DNA of 16,702 bases from an uncultured Oscillospiraceae bacterium (GCA_900757695.1 CAAEOU010000141.1:1-16702), one strand, 5' to 3'. Counted from the first letter of the stretch, positions 1 through 7,875 are shown. The notes: generated by a model from the sequence alone, not told the origin. Program-made: numbers and translations.

Positions 1-2
1 AT

Positions 3-395
3 ACGGAAGCCGTGCAGGAATCCATTCTGAAAGGGATGGAAAAGCCCTATATTCTGGGGCTGACCCTGCTGGGCGGCGAGCCCTTTGAGCCGGAAAACCA
101 GCCCCATGTGCTGGCCCTGTGCCGGAAGGTTCGGGAGCGGTTCCCAGGAAAGACCATCTGGTGCTATTCCGGCTATACGCTGGAAACGGACATGCTGGCG
201 GGAAAGCTTGGCCCACGGGACGTTACCATGGAGCTGCTCTCCCTTCTGGATGTGCTGGTGGACGGGGAGTTCCACGAGGCGGAGAAGAATCCTCAGCTCC
301 GGTTCCGGGGCTCCGGAAACCAGCGGATCATCGACGTAAAGGAAACCTTAAAGACAGGAAGCACCGTCCTGTGGGACGGCGGAAAGGAGCCGTAA
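3..395 (+). CDS. nrdG: Anaerobic ribonucleoside-triphosphate reductase activating protein (3' part)
   Basis: Radical-SAM activase that installs the glycyl radical on NrdD, allowing dNTP synthesis without oxygen. The reading frame is already open at the window edge, so only about the last 130 residues are seen; the N-terminal CxxxCxxC iron-sulfur motif must lie upstream of the window. Visible hallmarks are LTLLGGEPFEPEN, which carries the GGEP motif for SAM binding and is typical of NrdG, and the following helix and strand with WCYSGYT. The C-terminal RFRGSGNQRIIDV segment is also usual for the family. The stop codon overlaps the dut start (TAATG), so the two deoxynucleotide genes are probably translationally coupled. 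A GTG at position 12 lies inside the protein and is not the real start. Confidence 0.92.
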   Translation, partial: TEAVQESILKGMEKPYILGLTLLGGEPFEPENQPHVLALCRKVRERFPGKTIWCYSGYTLETDMLAGKLGPRDVTMELLSLLDVLVDGEFHEAEKNPQLRFRGSGNQRIIDVKETLKTGSTVLWDGGKEP

Positions 396-826
396 TGAGA
401 TTTCAGAAGCTGCGCCCCGGCGCCATCACACCCACCTACGGCTCGCCGGAGGCGGCAGGGGCGGATCTATATGCATGTCTGGAGGCACCGCTGACCATTG
501 CACCGGGAGAGACTGCAAAGATCCCCACCGGGATCGCCATGGAAATCCCCACGGGATATGCTGGGCTGATTTTTGCCCGCAGCAGCTTGGGGGTCAAGCG
601 GGGACTGGCACCGGCCAATAAGGTCGGCGTGGTGGATTCCGACTATCGGGGAGAATTTTTGATCTTCCTCTACAACCAGTCTCAGGAGCCCCAGACCGTT
701 GCGCCCGGAGAGCGGGTGGCACAGCTGGTGATCGTTCCGGTCCGGCAGGCACACTTTGAGGAAGTGGATACGCTGGAAGAGACTCAGCGGGGACAGGGGG
801 GCTTTGGCTCCACCGGGAGGTTCTGA
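395..826 (+). CDS. dut: Deoxyuridine 5'-triphosphate nucleotidohydrolase (dUTPase)
   Basis: Trimeric dUTPase that hydrolyses dUTP to dUMP and pyrophosphate, keeping uracil out of DNA and supplying dUMP for dTMP synthesis. The protein is 143 residues, the normal length. All five family motifs are present in order: I at AGADLYA (21-27), II at RSSLGVKRGL (62-71), III at NKVGVVDSDYRGE (75-87), IV at GERVAQLVI (105-113), and the glycine-rich motif V, RGQGGFGSTG (132-141). In motif III D81 is the expected catalytic Asp and Y84 the uracil-selecting Tyr. The ATG at 395 shares its A with the nrdG stop codon; the frame is open further upstream, but that stretch is antisense-like shadow coding inside nrdG. 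Next gene follows after one base. Confidence 0.96.
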   Translation: MRFQKLRPGAITPTYGSPEAAGADLYACLEAPLTIAPGETAKIPTGIAMEIPTGYAGLIFARSSLGVKRGLAPANKVGVVDSDYRGEFLIFLYNQSQEPQTVAPGERVAQLVIVPVRQAHFEEVDTLEETQRGQGGFGSTGRF

Positions 827-827
827 G

Positions 828-1232
828 ATGAGGACATCCAAGGCCCTTTATGCGCTCCTGACCGCAGCCTCCGGCGTCTTTATGCTGCTGGGCTGGCAGC
901 TTCTTCTGATGGGGAGCACCCTTTCGCCGCTGCCCTTTGGGGCGTTTCCCAGTATTGTGGTTGCGGCGATGATGACCTCCACTGGTGCATTTGCGGCTTT
1001 TGCGGTGCTCTGTGCGCTGCTCTATGGAATGGTCTTTACTGCGCTGTACTTTGCATGGAAGCGGAAGCCATGGGCGGTGGTGGCCGGGACACTGCTCTAC
1101 TGCCTGGATATGGCGGCGGCGCTGGTGTTTACGGCTTTTTCATGGTGGTTTCTGCTGGGAATTGCTGTGGATGTGGTACTCATTGTCATGCTGTGGCGGA
1201 TGTACGTTCTGGCCGGGAAGCAGGCTGGATAA
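828..1232 (+). CDS. Small integral membrane protein of unknown function
   Basis: Protein of 134 residues that I do not recognise. It is almost entirely hydrophobic, with about four membrane segments (roughly residues 6-28, 50-77, 83-104 and 107-128), short polar loops (KRK at 78-80) and a basic C-terminus. It starts one base after the dut stop codon with GGGAGG at 815-820 as ribosome binding site, and a terminator follows at 1264, so it is probably the last gene of the nrdG-dut transcript. No catalytic or binding motif is visible. Nothing in the sequence links it to nucleotide metabolism; co-transcription may be incidental. Confidence 0.75.
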   Translation: MRTSKALYALLTAASGVFMLLGWQLLLMGSTLSPLPFGAFPSIVVAAMMTSTGAFAAFAVLCALLYGMVFTALYFAWKRKPWAVVAGTLLYCLDMAAALVFTAFSWWFLLGIAVDVVLIVMLWRMYVLAGKQAG

Positions 1233-1263
1233 CCGGCTTACATTGGATAAGATGAATCTCAGG

Positions 1264-1296
1264 TGCGCCGCAAGCTCTGCTGCGGCGCATTTTTTT
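1264..1296 (+). terminator. Intrinsic terminator after the nrdG-dut operon
   Basis: A perfect 9-bp stem, TGCGCCGCA (1264-1272) with TGCGGCGCA (1281-1289), has an 8-base loop and is followed directly by seven T residues (1290-1296). Confidence 0.92.
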
Positions 1297-1356
1297 GCAA
1301 AATACACATTTTTCCGGCAAAAAACACGAAATGTCCATGTACTTTCGCAAAATAGC

Positions 1357-1365
1357 TGGTATAAT
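1357..1365 (+). promoter_or_regulatory. Extended -10 promoter for the LtaS-like gene
   Basis: TATAAT at 1360-1365 is preceded by TGG at 1357-1359, an extended -10 (TGn) element. No good -35 hexamer lies 16-18 bases upstream, which fits extended -10 promoters. The gene starts 55 bases downstream. Confidence 0.6.
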
Positions 1366-1420
1366 ACTGTTTACTGCATAGAATTGGTGCAGAGCATTTT
1401 TTACAAGGAGCCTTTTGATT

Positions 1421-3574
1421 ATGTCATGTACCAGGCGGTCGGCACGAATCGGTGCCATTATCTGCTTTTTGTTGATGTTTTTTGCAGTGACCCGGTTTCA
1501 GGATTTTCTGGATCAGGAAGCGTGGGGACAGACCATGCTGCTGGTTTCATTGGGTGCGGCTTTTTTGGTGTTTCCCGGTGCTGCGGTAAAATGGGAGAAG
1601 GGCTGGGTACGCTGCATACTGATGCTGCTGCTTATGGCGGCGGCGCCCTTTGTGATGCTCATCGCAGTTGAGCGCCTCAACGGGAACTTTATTACGGAAT
1701 TTCTGATCCCCAAAGAGGACATCTGGGAGAACTATGTGGTCTACCTGCTGCTGTATATTGCCGTGTTTGCGGTCAGCGGCAGCGTGCGGGTCTCGGTGAT
1801 GACAGTCAGCCCGGTGCTGCTGCTCTTTGGCATTGCCAATATGTATGTGAAGGAGTTCAAGGGCAGCCCGCTGGTGCCCATGGATTTTTCCAGCATCAAG
1901 ACTGCGGGCAATGTGGCTGCGGGCTATACCTATGAAATTGGGTTTGAGATCGCCTTCGGGGTCTGCCTGACGGCCATGCTCATGGCGATGGCATGCAGGC
2001 TTGCCATGCCGAAAAAAGGACGACCGGCCAGAATTGCCCTGCGGCTGCTGAGCCTTTTGGTGGTAGGGGGCCTTGCCTATACCTTCTATTATACGGATAC
2101 CGTGGCGGACTACGGCCTGAAGCCGGATTTCTTCAACCAGACCCGAGGCTATAAAAACCACGGGGCGGTGCTGGAATTTACCCTGAATACCAAATACTTA
2201 AAGCTTATGACACCCACGGGCTACGATGCCGGGCAGATTGAGGGGATCGTGGACAACAGCATTGCAGAAAACGGGACGCCCAATATTCTGGAAAACGCTT
2301 TGGTGCGGCAGGGAATGGATGCACAGGAGGCTTCCGAAAAGACAAATGTTCCAACTGCGGTAGAGCAGGGGAAAACACCGAACATCATTGTCATTATGAA
2401 CGAGAGCTTCTCTGATCTGTCTGTGGTGGGGGATATCGAGACAAACGTGCCCTATATGCCCTATATCGACAGCATCAAGGACGAGACCATTCAGGGCAAT
2501 GTCTATGTTTCTACCATCGGAACGGGTACCTCCAATACAGAATATGAGTTTTTGACCGGGAATACCATGGCCTTTTTGCCTGCGGGCAGCAACGCCTATC
2601 AGCTCTATGTGCAGGAGCAGCAGCCTAGTCTGGTGTCTACCCTGATGTCACAGGGCTTTTCGGCCAATGCGTTCCATCCTTATTTTGAATCCAGCTGGAA
2701 CCGGCCGCAGGTCTACGAGGATATGGGCTTTGAGGATTTTATCTCGGTGGAGGATCTGTTCGGGCAGGAGCTGGTGGATAAGTATGTAAACTCCGGCTAC
2801 AGCTATAATCTCTATAAGCGGCTGCTGCGGCAGAAGTACCCCGGGGAAAAGATCCTGCTGCGCCGCTTTGTGTCGGATGCCTATGACTTCAAAACCATTG
2901 AAAATATGTATGAGGAAAAGGATTCTGACCAGCCCATGTTCCTGTTCAACGTTACCATGCAGAACCATTCCAGCTATAATCAGAAATATGATAACTTTGA
3001 GCAGGAGGTCTATCTGACCTCTACCAAGGGCGATTATCCCAAGACGGATCAATACCTCTCCCTGATTAAAAAGACGGATGAGGCCTTTGAGGAGCTGCTG
3101 AACTATTTCAAGACCGTGGATGAGCCTACCATTATTCTGATGTTTGGCGACCATCAGCCTTTTATTGAGGACAGCTTTTACTCCGAGGTCATGGGTCAGA
3201 GCATCAGCGAAATGGATGGGGAGACCCAGCAGAAGCGGTACATTACCCGTTTTATCCTCTGGGCCAACTACGATATCCCCACAGGATGGGTGGACGAGAT
3301 CAGCATGAACTATCTTGGCACCCTGCTGACGCAGGTCTCCGGGCTTCAGATGACGAAGTACAATCAGTATTTGGCGGGGCTTTACACCAAGCTCCCGGTG
3401 ATCACCGCCATGGGCTGCCGGGATGCGCAGGGAGACTTTTTCCAGGCGGATGAAGAAAATCCACTGGAGTCGGAAATTACCGGCTACCGAAACGTGGCCT
3501 ATAACAATCTGGCGGATCTTAAAAATCGAGCCACCAGTGTGTTCTATTTACAGGGCAGCGCCCCTGCTTCCTGA
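1421..3574 (+). CDS. LtaS-family phosphoglycerol transferase / membrane sulfatase-fold protein
   Basis: Polytopic membrane enzyme of 717 residues related to lipoteichoic acid synthase. Members transfer glycerol-phosphate from phosphatidylglycerol to envelope glycolipids or glycans on the outer face of the membrane. The N-terminal third has about six membrane segments (10-28, 37-54, 63-82, 104-140, 174-193, 205-223). The extracellular alkaline-phosphatase-like domain begins at NIIVIMNESFSD (321-332; E328 expected metal ligand). Then comes STIGTGTSNTEYEF, whose Thr370 matches the catalytic Thr, then HPYFESSWNR (419-428), and FGDHQPF (575-581; D577 and H578 metal ligands). ATG 1421 is chosen because AAGGAG (1405-1410) is 10 bases away; an in-frame TTG at 1415 is too close. 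The gene stands alone between its own promoter and terminator. The exact polymer made cannot be told from sequence. Confidence 0.9.
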   Translation: MSCTRRSARIGAIICFLLMFFAVTRFQDFLDQEAWGQTMLLVSLGAAFLVFPGAAVKWEKGWVRCILMLLLMAAAPFVMLIAVERLNGNFITEFLIPKEDIWENYVVYLLLYIAVFAVSGSVRVSVMTVSPVLLLFGIANMYVKEFKGSPLVPMDFSSIKTAGNVAAGYTYEIGFEIAFGVCLTAMLMAMACRLAMPKKGRPARIALRLLSLLVVGGLAYTFYYTDTVADYGLKPDFFNQTRGYKNHGAVLEFTLNTKYLKLMTPTGYDAGQIEGIVDNSIAENGTPNILENALVRQGMDAQEASEKTNVPTAVEQGKTPNIIVIMNESFSDLSVVGDIETNVPYMPYIDSIKDETIQGNVYVSTIGTGTSNTEYEFLTGNTMAFLPAGSNAYQLYVQEQQPSLVSTLMSQGFSANAFHPYFESSWNRPQVYEDMGFEDFISVEDLFGQELVDKYVNSGYSYNLYKRLLRQKYPGEKILLRRFVSDAYDFKTIENMYEEKDSDQPMFLFNVTMQNHSSYNQKYDNFEQEVYLTSTKGDYPKTDQYLSLIKKTDEAFEELLNYFKTVDEPTIILMFGDHQPFIEDSFYSEVMGQSISEMDGETQQKRYITRFILWANYDIPTGWVDEISMNYLGTLLTQVSGLQMTKYNQYLAGLYTKLPVITAMGCRDAQGDFFQADEENPLESEITGYRNVAYNNLADLKNRATSVFYLQGSAPAS

Positions 3575-3579
3575 ATTGC

Positions 3580-3617
3580 AAACCATGCCGTAGGAGAATC
3601 TTGCGGCATGGTTTTTT
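3580..3617 (+). terminator. Intrinsic terminator after the LtaS-like gene
   Basis: Perfect 10-bp stem AACCATGCCG (3581-3590) with CGGCATGGTT (3604-3613), 13-base loop, and a T run at 3612-3617. Confidence 0.9.
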
Positions 3618-3647
3618 CTTCGGTATCATGAAAAAGGAAATGGGAAT

Positions 3648-3675
3648 GGAATAAACGAAGCGAACTTGCGTCTTA
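3648..3675 (+). promoter_or_regulatory. Candidate ECF-type (autoregulatory) promoter
   Basis: GGAATA (3648-3653) and CGTCTTA (3669-3675), separated by 15 bases, resemble the GGAAC ... CGTC pattern of ECF sigma promoters. They lie 30 bases before the sigma gene, where an autoregulated promoter would be expected. Called by eye from one site, hence low confidence. Confidence 0.4.
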
Positions 3676-3705
3676 GCAGATAGAAGTAAAAAGGGAGGTG
3701 TGGTT

Positions 3706-4263
3706 GTGGAAGATCGTGAAATTGTGCGGCTGTATCTCAGTCGAAATGAACAGGCCATATCGGCCAGCCGGAGCAAATATGGGGCATTTCTCTATGGGAT
3801 TGCCATGAACATTCTGCGGCAGCCGGAGGATGCCGAGGAATGCGAAAGCGATACCTATTACAATGCATGGCGTCACATTCCGCCGGATGAGCCATGGGCC
3901 CTGCGCAGCTATTTGGGGAAGATCACAAGGTATCTGTCCATTTCTCGGTATCGAATGCGCCATGCGGCAAAACGGGACTGCAATATGGAGCGGATGCTGG
4001 ATGAGCTGGAGCAGTGCATTCCAGATTCAAGTGATCCACAACAGGAGCTGGAGGCCAGAGAGGCGGGGAAATAAATCAGTACATGGCTGGAGACACAGCG
4101 GAAGGAAAACAGGCTGCTGTTTATTCGCCGATACTGGTATGGAGATACGCTGGAGGAGCTGTCAAGCGCCTTTGGAATGCCGAAAGCACGGATCTCCCAG
4201 CGGCTCAGTCGCCTGCGGGGAAGGCTCAAGGCGTATTTGGAGCAGCAGGGGGTGTCCCTATGA
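3706..4263 (+). pseudogene. ECF-type RNA polymerase sigma factor, interrupted by an in-frame TAA
   Basis: The reading frame codes for a sigma-70 family (ECF-like) factor of the expected size (184 amino acids plus the interrupting stop). Region 2 is at residues 20-90: ILRQPEDAEECESDTYYNAW is the typical sigma region 2 pattern. Region 4 with a helix-turn-helix follows in the second half (RRYWYGDTLEELSSAFGMPKARISQRLSRLRGRLKAYL). Between them codon 123 (4072-4074) is TAA, so the main product is a 122-residue protein lacking the -35-binding region 4. The frame is otherwise undamaged and ends at TGA 4261-4263, overlapping the next start as ATGA. GTG 3706 is preferred, with AAGGGAGG (3691-3698) 7 bases away; GTG 3700 is too close. 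A recent nonsense mutation, an assembly error, or readthrough are all possible. Confidence 0.85.
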
Positions 4264-5645
4264 GTAGACGAGAGCAGGCAGAACGGCTGCTGGATGCCAT
4301 TGGTGAAATCCAGTATGAGCTGGTGGAGGCGGCGGCACAGCCACAGAGGAAGAAGAATAGAAGTCTTGGCGTCATTGCAGCGGTGATCCTGCTGGCGCTG
4401 CTGGTGCCTACGATACCGATAGCAGTAAACTTTCTCGTGGGCAGCGGCCATTTCGGAGCGGATGAGAGCGGTGCGAACGTTCTTGGAAATGCGTATGCGG
4501 CCTATCAGGGGCCGGTGTTTCCGCTGACAGTGGTGGGAGAGATCGGGGACATTGACGCATCACGTCAGGTTACGCTGGACTTTTCGGACTATACTGGCGA
4601 TGGGTATGCCGATGGAAACAAGCTGGCAGTGATCGATGCCTACACGTTGCAGAACAGCGGAAGCACCGAACAAAGCCTGACCCTTCGGTATCCATACCAA
4701 TCGGATGGCATGCGGGAAATGGCCGGAGAGGCACCGGAGATTCAGGTGGACGGCAGGCGGATTGAAAGCCGGCTGCTTGCATCGCAAAACAAAACCCTCG
4801 GGACATCTTCGTGGGGGGACTACATCACGCTTATGGGTGAAAATCCTGCTCCGTCCATTTCCCTGTCCGCAGACACCCCTGTGACGTTATATGAGTTTTC
4901 GGATATCCGGATTTCCGGTTCAGCGGGACAGCGATACCAAATGGAGCTTCAGCTGGATCCCTCTGCGGACGGCGTATTTGTCTCCGGGCCCGATGGCGCA
5001 GAACGCACCGGCGAGGAGACTCGGCTCTATACCGGCACACAGCAGCAGGTGAGGGTCGCTGTGCTGCATGGGACGCTTGCATCCCATGAACTGTTTGCTT
5101 ATGGCAATCGGGAGGAAACGGCACAGGCGCAGCTCCGCTCTGAGGAAACAACGCTGGGAGAGGTTCTGAGGGAGATGATTCCGCAGGACATCACATGGCC
5201 CCAGAAAGACGGAGAAGTCAGGTGGCTGGAAGCGGCACTGATGTCCGGGCCGCTGGCATGGCTGTCCACAGAGGGGGATGGGCTTTTGTCGGTGTTCCTT
5301 TCTGAGCTGGAGGGGGAAAGCCGCATATTCTATCGGGAGTTTCAAGTGGTGGTTCCTGCAAATGGAAGTTTGCGGGTTTCCGTGCAGCAGATAAAGCATC
5401 CCAGCAAGACTCTGCAGGACGGCCCGGAGGCGCAGGAGGACGGAGAGGGTGCAGATGGCTACGACATGGTAACGACGCTGGGGACACGGCTTCCCATCAC
5501 CAGGCAGCAGGGCATTCTTACAAATTATGACGCTGTGGAGATCAAAGATCAAAACTTTGGCTTTGCACCGGAGCAGGGGATCACGGAGATCACGCTGAAA
5601 CCTGAAAAGCAGGAGTACTATATCAATGTGGTGAAAAAACAATAG
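4260..5645 (+). CDS. Putative membrane-anchored anti-sigma factor
   Basis: Type II membrane protein of 461 residues: a short cytoplasmic N-terminus (1-35, beginning MSRREQAERLLDAIGEIQ), one membrane segment (about 36-60) and a large extracytoplasmic part of about 400 residues rich in beta-strand-like patches. The start overlaps the sigma-factor stop (ATGA). A short helical N-terminal segment of the form LLDAIGxI, followed by a single membrane span, is usual for proteins encoded after this type of clostridial ECF sigma factor. From that context I infer it holds the sigma factor at the membrane and senses an envelope signal. The frame is open upstream to 4083, but those codons overlap sigma region 4 in another frame and are not used. 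No enzymatic motif is visible in the outer domain. Closed by a hairpin at 5650. Confidence 0.72.
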   Translation: MSRREQAERLLDAIGEIQYELVEAAAQPQRKKNRSLGVIAAVILLALLVPTIPIAVNFLVGSGHFGADESGANVLGNAYAAYQGPVFPLTVVGEIGDIDASRQVTLDFSDYTGDGYADGNKLAVIDAYTLQNSGSTEQSLTLRYPYQSDGMREMAGEAPEIQVDGRRIESRLLASQNKTLGTSSWGDYITLMGENPAPSISLSADTPVTLYEFSDIRISGSAGQRYQMELQLDPSADGVFVSGPDGAERTGEETRLYTGTQQQVRVAVLHGTLASHELFAYGNREETAQAQLRSEETTLGEVLREMIPQDITWPQKDGEVRWLEAALMSGPLAWLSTEGDGLLSVFLSELEGESRIFYREFQVVVPANGSLRVSVQQIKHPSKTLQDGPEAQEDGEGADGYDMVTTLGTRLPITRQQGILTNYDAVEIKDQNFGFAPEQGITEITLKPEKQEYYINVVKKQ

Positions 5646-5649
5646 GATC

Positions 5650-5682
5650 AGGGGGCGAAGAAAATACATCTTCGCCCCCTTT
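5650..5682 (+). terminator. Terminator hairpin after the sigma/anti-sigma pair
   Basis: Perfect 11-bp GC-rich stem AGGGGGCGAAG (5650-5660) with CTTCGCCCCCT (5670-5680), 9-base loop, but only three T residues afterwards. The following TTGACA is the -35 of the next promoter, so the T run is cut short. Confidence 0.65.
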
Positions 5683-5708
5683 GACAAACTGCCGTAAGGT
5701 GCTATAAT
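5681..5708 (+). promoter_or_regulatory. Consensus sigma-A promoter for the ybaK-like gene
   Basis: Perfect TTGACA (5681-5686) and TATAAT (5703-5708) with a 16-base spacer. The -35 box abuts the terminator stem of the preceding operon. Confidence 0.9.
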
Positions 5709-5746
5709 GATGGAACATCAATCACAGGCAGGAGCGAGCAAGCACA

Positions 5747-6229
5747 ATGAACAAGTCCAATAAAACCAACGCCATGCGTCTGATGGATGCGGCAAAGATC
5801 CCCTATCGGGCGGTGGAATATGAATATGATGAAAGCGATCTGGGCGGTGAGCATGTGGCCGCCGTTACGGGTATGAACCCCGATCAGGTGTTTAAGACTC
5901 TGGTGGCCAGAGGCGACAAAAAGGGGATCCTTGTATTTTGCATACCCGTCAGCTGCACCCTGGATCTCAAAAAGGCGGCGCATGCGGCCGGTGACAAGAA
6001 GGTGGAAATGATCCATATGAAAGAGCTGCTTGGTTTGACCGGCTATATCCGGGGCGGATGCAGCCCGGTGGGCATGAAGAAAAAGTATCCCACCTTTATG
6101 GACGAGACGGCAGCCCTCTATGATGAGATCGCCATTTCCGGCGGCGCCAGAGGGCTTCAGATGGTGCTGGATCCCCAGCAGCTCATGGAATATGCCGAAA
6201 TCACGGCGGCAGATCTGGTGGAATATTGA
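5747..6229 (+). CDS. ybaK: Cys-tRNA(Pro)/aminoacyl-tRNA deacylase, YbaK/EbsC family
   Basis: Free-standing trans-editing enzyme that hydrolyses mischarged aminoacyl-tRNA, classically Cys-tRNA(Pro), in the cytoplasm. It has 160 residues, the family's normal length, and covers the single domain end to end. VFKTLV (48-53) holds the conserved lysine K50, and GYIRGGCSPVG (99-109), followed by MKKKYPTFMDE, is the signature loop of the YbaK/EbsC branch. The ribosome binding site is rather distant (AGGCAGGAG at 5726-5734, 12 bases before ATG). It has its own strong promoter. Substrate preference within the family is not readable from sequence. Confidence 0.93.
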   Translation: MNKSNKTNAMRLMDAAKIPYRAVEYEYDESDLGGEHVAAVTGMNPDQVFKTLVARGDKKGILVFCIPVSCTLDLKKAAHAAGDKKVEMIHMKELLGLTGYIRGGCSPVGMKKKYPTFMDETAALYDEIAISGGARGLQMVLDPQQLMEYAEITAADLVEY

Positions 6230-6254
6230 TTCTTTTGGCCGGATGTGATACCAT
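6226..6254 (+). promoter_or_regulatory. Candidate promoter for the TSCPD gene
   Basis: TTGATT (6226-6231), 17-base spacer, TACCAT (6249-6254) with TGA just before it as an extended -10. Both boxes match consensus at four of six positions. Confidence 0.4.
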
Positions 6255-6281
6255 AAGAAAAAAACAGGAGGTTATCATACC

Positions 6282-6527
6282 ATGGATCATGAATACAAGA
6301 CAAAGGGCGTATGTTCCAGAAAAATCAATTTTTCCGTAGAGGACGGAAAGGTATGTAAGGTAAAGTTTGACGGCGGATGCAACGGCAACGGCAAGGGCGT
6401 TGCTGCGCTGGTGGAGGGCATGGACGTAGCAGAGGCCATTCGCCGGATGGAGGGCATCAAGTGCGGCATGAAGAACACTTCCTGCCCGGATCAGCTGGCG
6501 CAGGCCCTGAAACAGACCCAGCAGTAA
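6282..6527 (+). CDS. TSCPD-domain protein (TIGR03905-like)
   Basis: Small protein of 81 residues consisting of one TSCPD domain, named after the motif seen here as NTSCPDQLAQAL (65-76). The domain also occurs at the C-terminus of B12-dependent ribonucleotide reductases, where its cysteines are thought to bind metal or take part in redox chemistry. Here it stands alone, as in the TIGR03905 family. Conserved cysteines are C11, C25, C33, C61 and C68, with the glycine-rich GGCNGNGKG at 31-39. An excellent ribosome binding site, AGGAGG (6266-6271), lies 10 bases upstream. The role of stand-alone members is not established. It converges with the lysR gene across a shared terminator. Confidence 0.9.
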   Translation: MDHEYKTKGVCSRKINFSVEDGKVCKVKFDGGCNGNGKGVAALVEGMDVAEAIRRMEGIKCGMKNTSCPDQLAQALKQTQQ

Positions 6528-6533
6528 TCACAA

Positions 6534-6580
6534 AGAGACCTCACTGGATTGCTTCCTGACGGAAGGCAGTGAGGTCTCTT
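6534..6580. terminator. Bidirectional terminator between convergent TSCPD and lysR genes
   Basis: Perfect 13-bp stem AGAGACCTCACTG (6534-6546) with CAGTGAGGTCTCT (6567-6579). The loop contains a further CTTCC/GGAAG mini-stem (6553-6557, 6562-6566). The T run on the plus side is short (TCTTCTT); on the minus side AAAG-rich sequence precedes the stem. It ends two bases from the lysR stop codon. Confidence 0.75.
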
Positions 6581-6581
6581 C

Positions 6582-7469
6582 TTATAGTTCCGGGCTGATG
6601 CTGATCGAACGTACAATGTCCATGAAGGTCTGCATGGGGCCGGTGATGAATTTATCCTTGTGCCATGTCAGGGCCATGCGCCGGGCAAAGTCAATGCCGG
6701 TGACAGGAAGCTCGGCCACCTCGCCCCGATGCAGTGCAGGCTGGGCAAGCTGATAAGGGAGAATGGCGATTCCCTCCCGGTGACGGGCTGCCTCCAGCAG
6801 CACCAGGGAGCTGGCGGATTCCCACAGCGGACTGATGTGAAAACCAAGGCGCTGCATTTCACTTTCAAACTGATCCCGAACGCCTGCGCCCTTTTCCCGC
6901 AGCAGCAGCGGTGCTTCCGAGAGCTGCCGGGCAGTGATGGAACCTTCGGACAGCAGGGGATCATCCACCGCTGTCACAGCAACCAGCCGATCCTCTGCGA
7001 TCAGCTCCTGACAGAGATCCGGCTCGTGATCAAATTCCTCCATTACGGCAAGGTCGATGGAGGCGGTGCGCAGACGCCGCTTGAGCTCACTGCCCTTCCA
7101 GACATGAATGTGCACACTGGTGGAAGGGCAGGCGGCACGAAAGGCCGAGAGCCAGGGATGCACCAGCATCCCTGCGGTGAAAAACAGCCCGACTTCCAGA
7201 GACTGGGCCAGATTGCCCGCTTCCAGCTTGGCCTCCATTTCATCAAAGAGGCCAAGAATATTCTCTGCATACAGCACAAGCTCTTTTCCGGCCGGGGTTG
7301 GAAAGAGCTTCCGATACAGGCGCTCAAAAAGCCGGACGCCATAGTGCTCCTCCATCTCATGGATGGCCTGAGATACCGAGGGCTGGGTCATAAAGAGCCT
7401 TTTGGCGGCGGCGGTCATGCTGCCGGATTTGTAGACCTCAAGAAATATTTTCAAATGTCGGGTGGTCAT
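6582..7469 (-). CDS. LysR-family transcriptional regulator
   Basis: DNA-binding regulator of 295 residues, the normal LysR length. The winged helix-turn-helix covers residues 1-60: GSMTAAAKRLFMTQPSVSQA is the classical HTH, followed by LFERLYRKLFPTPAG. The effector-binding domain covers about 88-290. The ATG overlaps the stop of the upstream minus-strand gene (ATGA), and GGGAGG lies 8 bases before it (plus-strand CCTCCC, 7478-7483), so the pair is one operon. LysR proteins often control the divergent neighbour, here the metQNI leader about 90 bases beyond this operon's promoter. That makes a role in sulfur amino acid uptake possible, but the effector cannot be read from sequence. Confidence 0.93.
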   Translation of the reverse strand: MTTRHLKIFLEVYKSGSMTAAAKRLFMTQPSVSQAIHEMEEHYGVRLFERLYRKLFPTPAGKELVLYAENILGLFDEMEAKLEAGNLAQSLEVGLFFTAGMLVHPWLSAFRAACPSTSVHIHVWKGSELKRRLRTASIDLAVMEEFDHEPDLCQELIAEDRLVAVTAVDDPLLSEGSITARQLSEAPLLLREKGAGVRDQFESEMQRLGFHISPLWESASSLVLLEAARHREGIAILPYQLAQPALHRGEVAELPVTGIDFARRMALTWHKDKFITGPMQTFMDIVRSISISPEL

Positions 7470-7822
7470 GTGTGATTCCTCCCATTTTGGGCGGAAAAGC
7501 CCTGAAGAAATACCTTCTTGTCGTAGTTATAAAACCGAAGGGTACTGTCCTGATAGGTAAACTCCGTGTAGGAGTAGAGGAAACGATGTCTTTGAGTGAA
7601 TTGATCCAACCCATCCAGCGGCACAGTCAGCAGAACGTCACTGACAGTGCCGTCCGTTTTTGCCTGCAAAAGCGTCAGCGTATTGCCCGAGAAGGCTGCA
7701 CCCACCAGATTCTGATAGCTTTTTCCAAGCAGCGTTCCGGCACAGGTGGCATAGGAAAACAGCTGCCGATCGTCCAGCAGACCGGTGGAATCGAGATTTT
7801 TCTTTACCTCGGATAAGCGCAT
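7466..7822 (-). CDS. Hypothetical protein in operon with lysR
   Basis: Soluble protein of 118 residues that I do not recognise. After a short N-terminal helix (RLSEVKKNLD), the pattern alternates hydrophobic strands with turns (GNTLTLLQAKTDGTVSDVLLTVPLD and on), suggesting a small beta-rich domain. No signal peptide, membrane segment or metal motif is visible; the only cysteine is in the ATCAGTLLG segment. The ATG at 7822 is preferred over 7831 because GGGAG (minus strand, plus positions 7832-7836) is 9 bases from the former and directly abuts the latter. Its stop overlaps the lysR start, so the proteins are made together and may interact. Confidence 0.72.
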   Translation of the reverse strand: MRLSEVKKNLDSTGLLDDRQLFSYATCAGTLLGKSYQNLVGAAFSGNTLTLLQAKTDGTVSDVLLTVPLDGLDQFTQRHRFLYSYTEFTYQDSTLRFYNYDKKVFLQGFSAQNGRNHT

Positions 7823-7846
7823 ACCAATCATCTCCCTATCGTTATC

Positions 7847-7875
7847 ATTATATCACAGCTGCTTCATGGGTGCAA
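7847..7875 (-). promoter_or_regulatory. Promoter of the hypothetical-lysR operon
   Basis: On the minus strand TTGCAC (7870-7875), 17-base spacer, and TATAAT (7847-7852) preceded by TGA, giving an extended -10. It lies 24 bases before the preferred start codon. Confidence 0.75.

Noticed and set aside
4083..4259. N-terminal extension of the putative anti-sigma protein
   Set aside because: These codons overlap sigma-factor region 4 in another frame, and the extension has no ribosome binding site. The ATG at 4260 forms the typical ATGA overlap.
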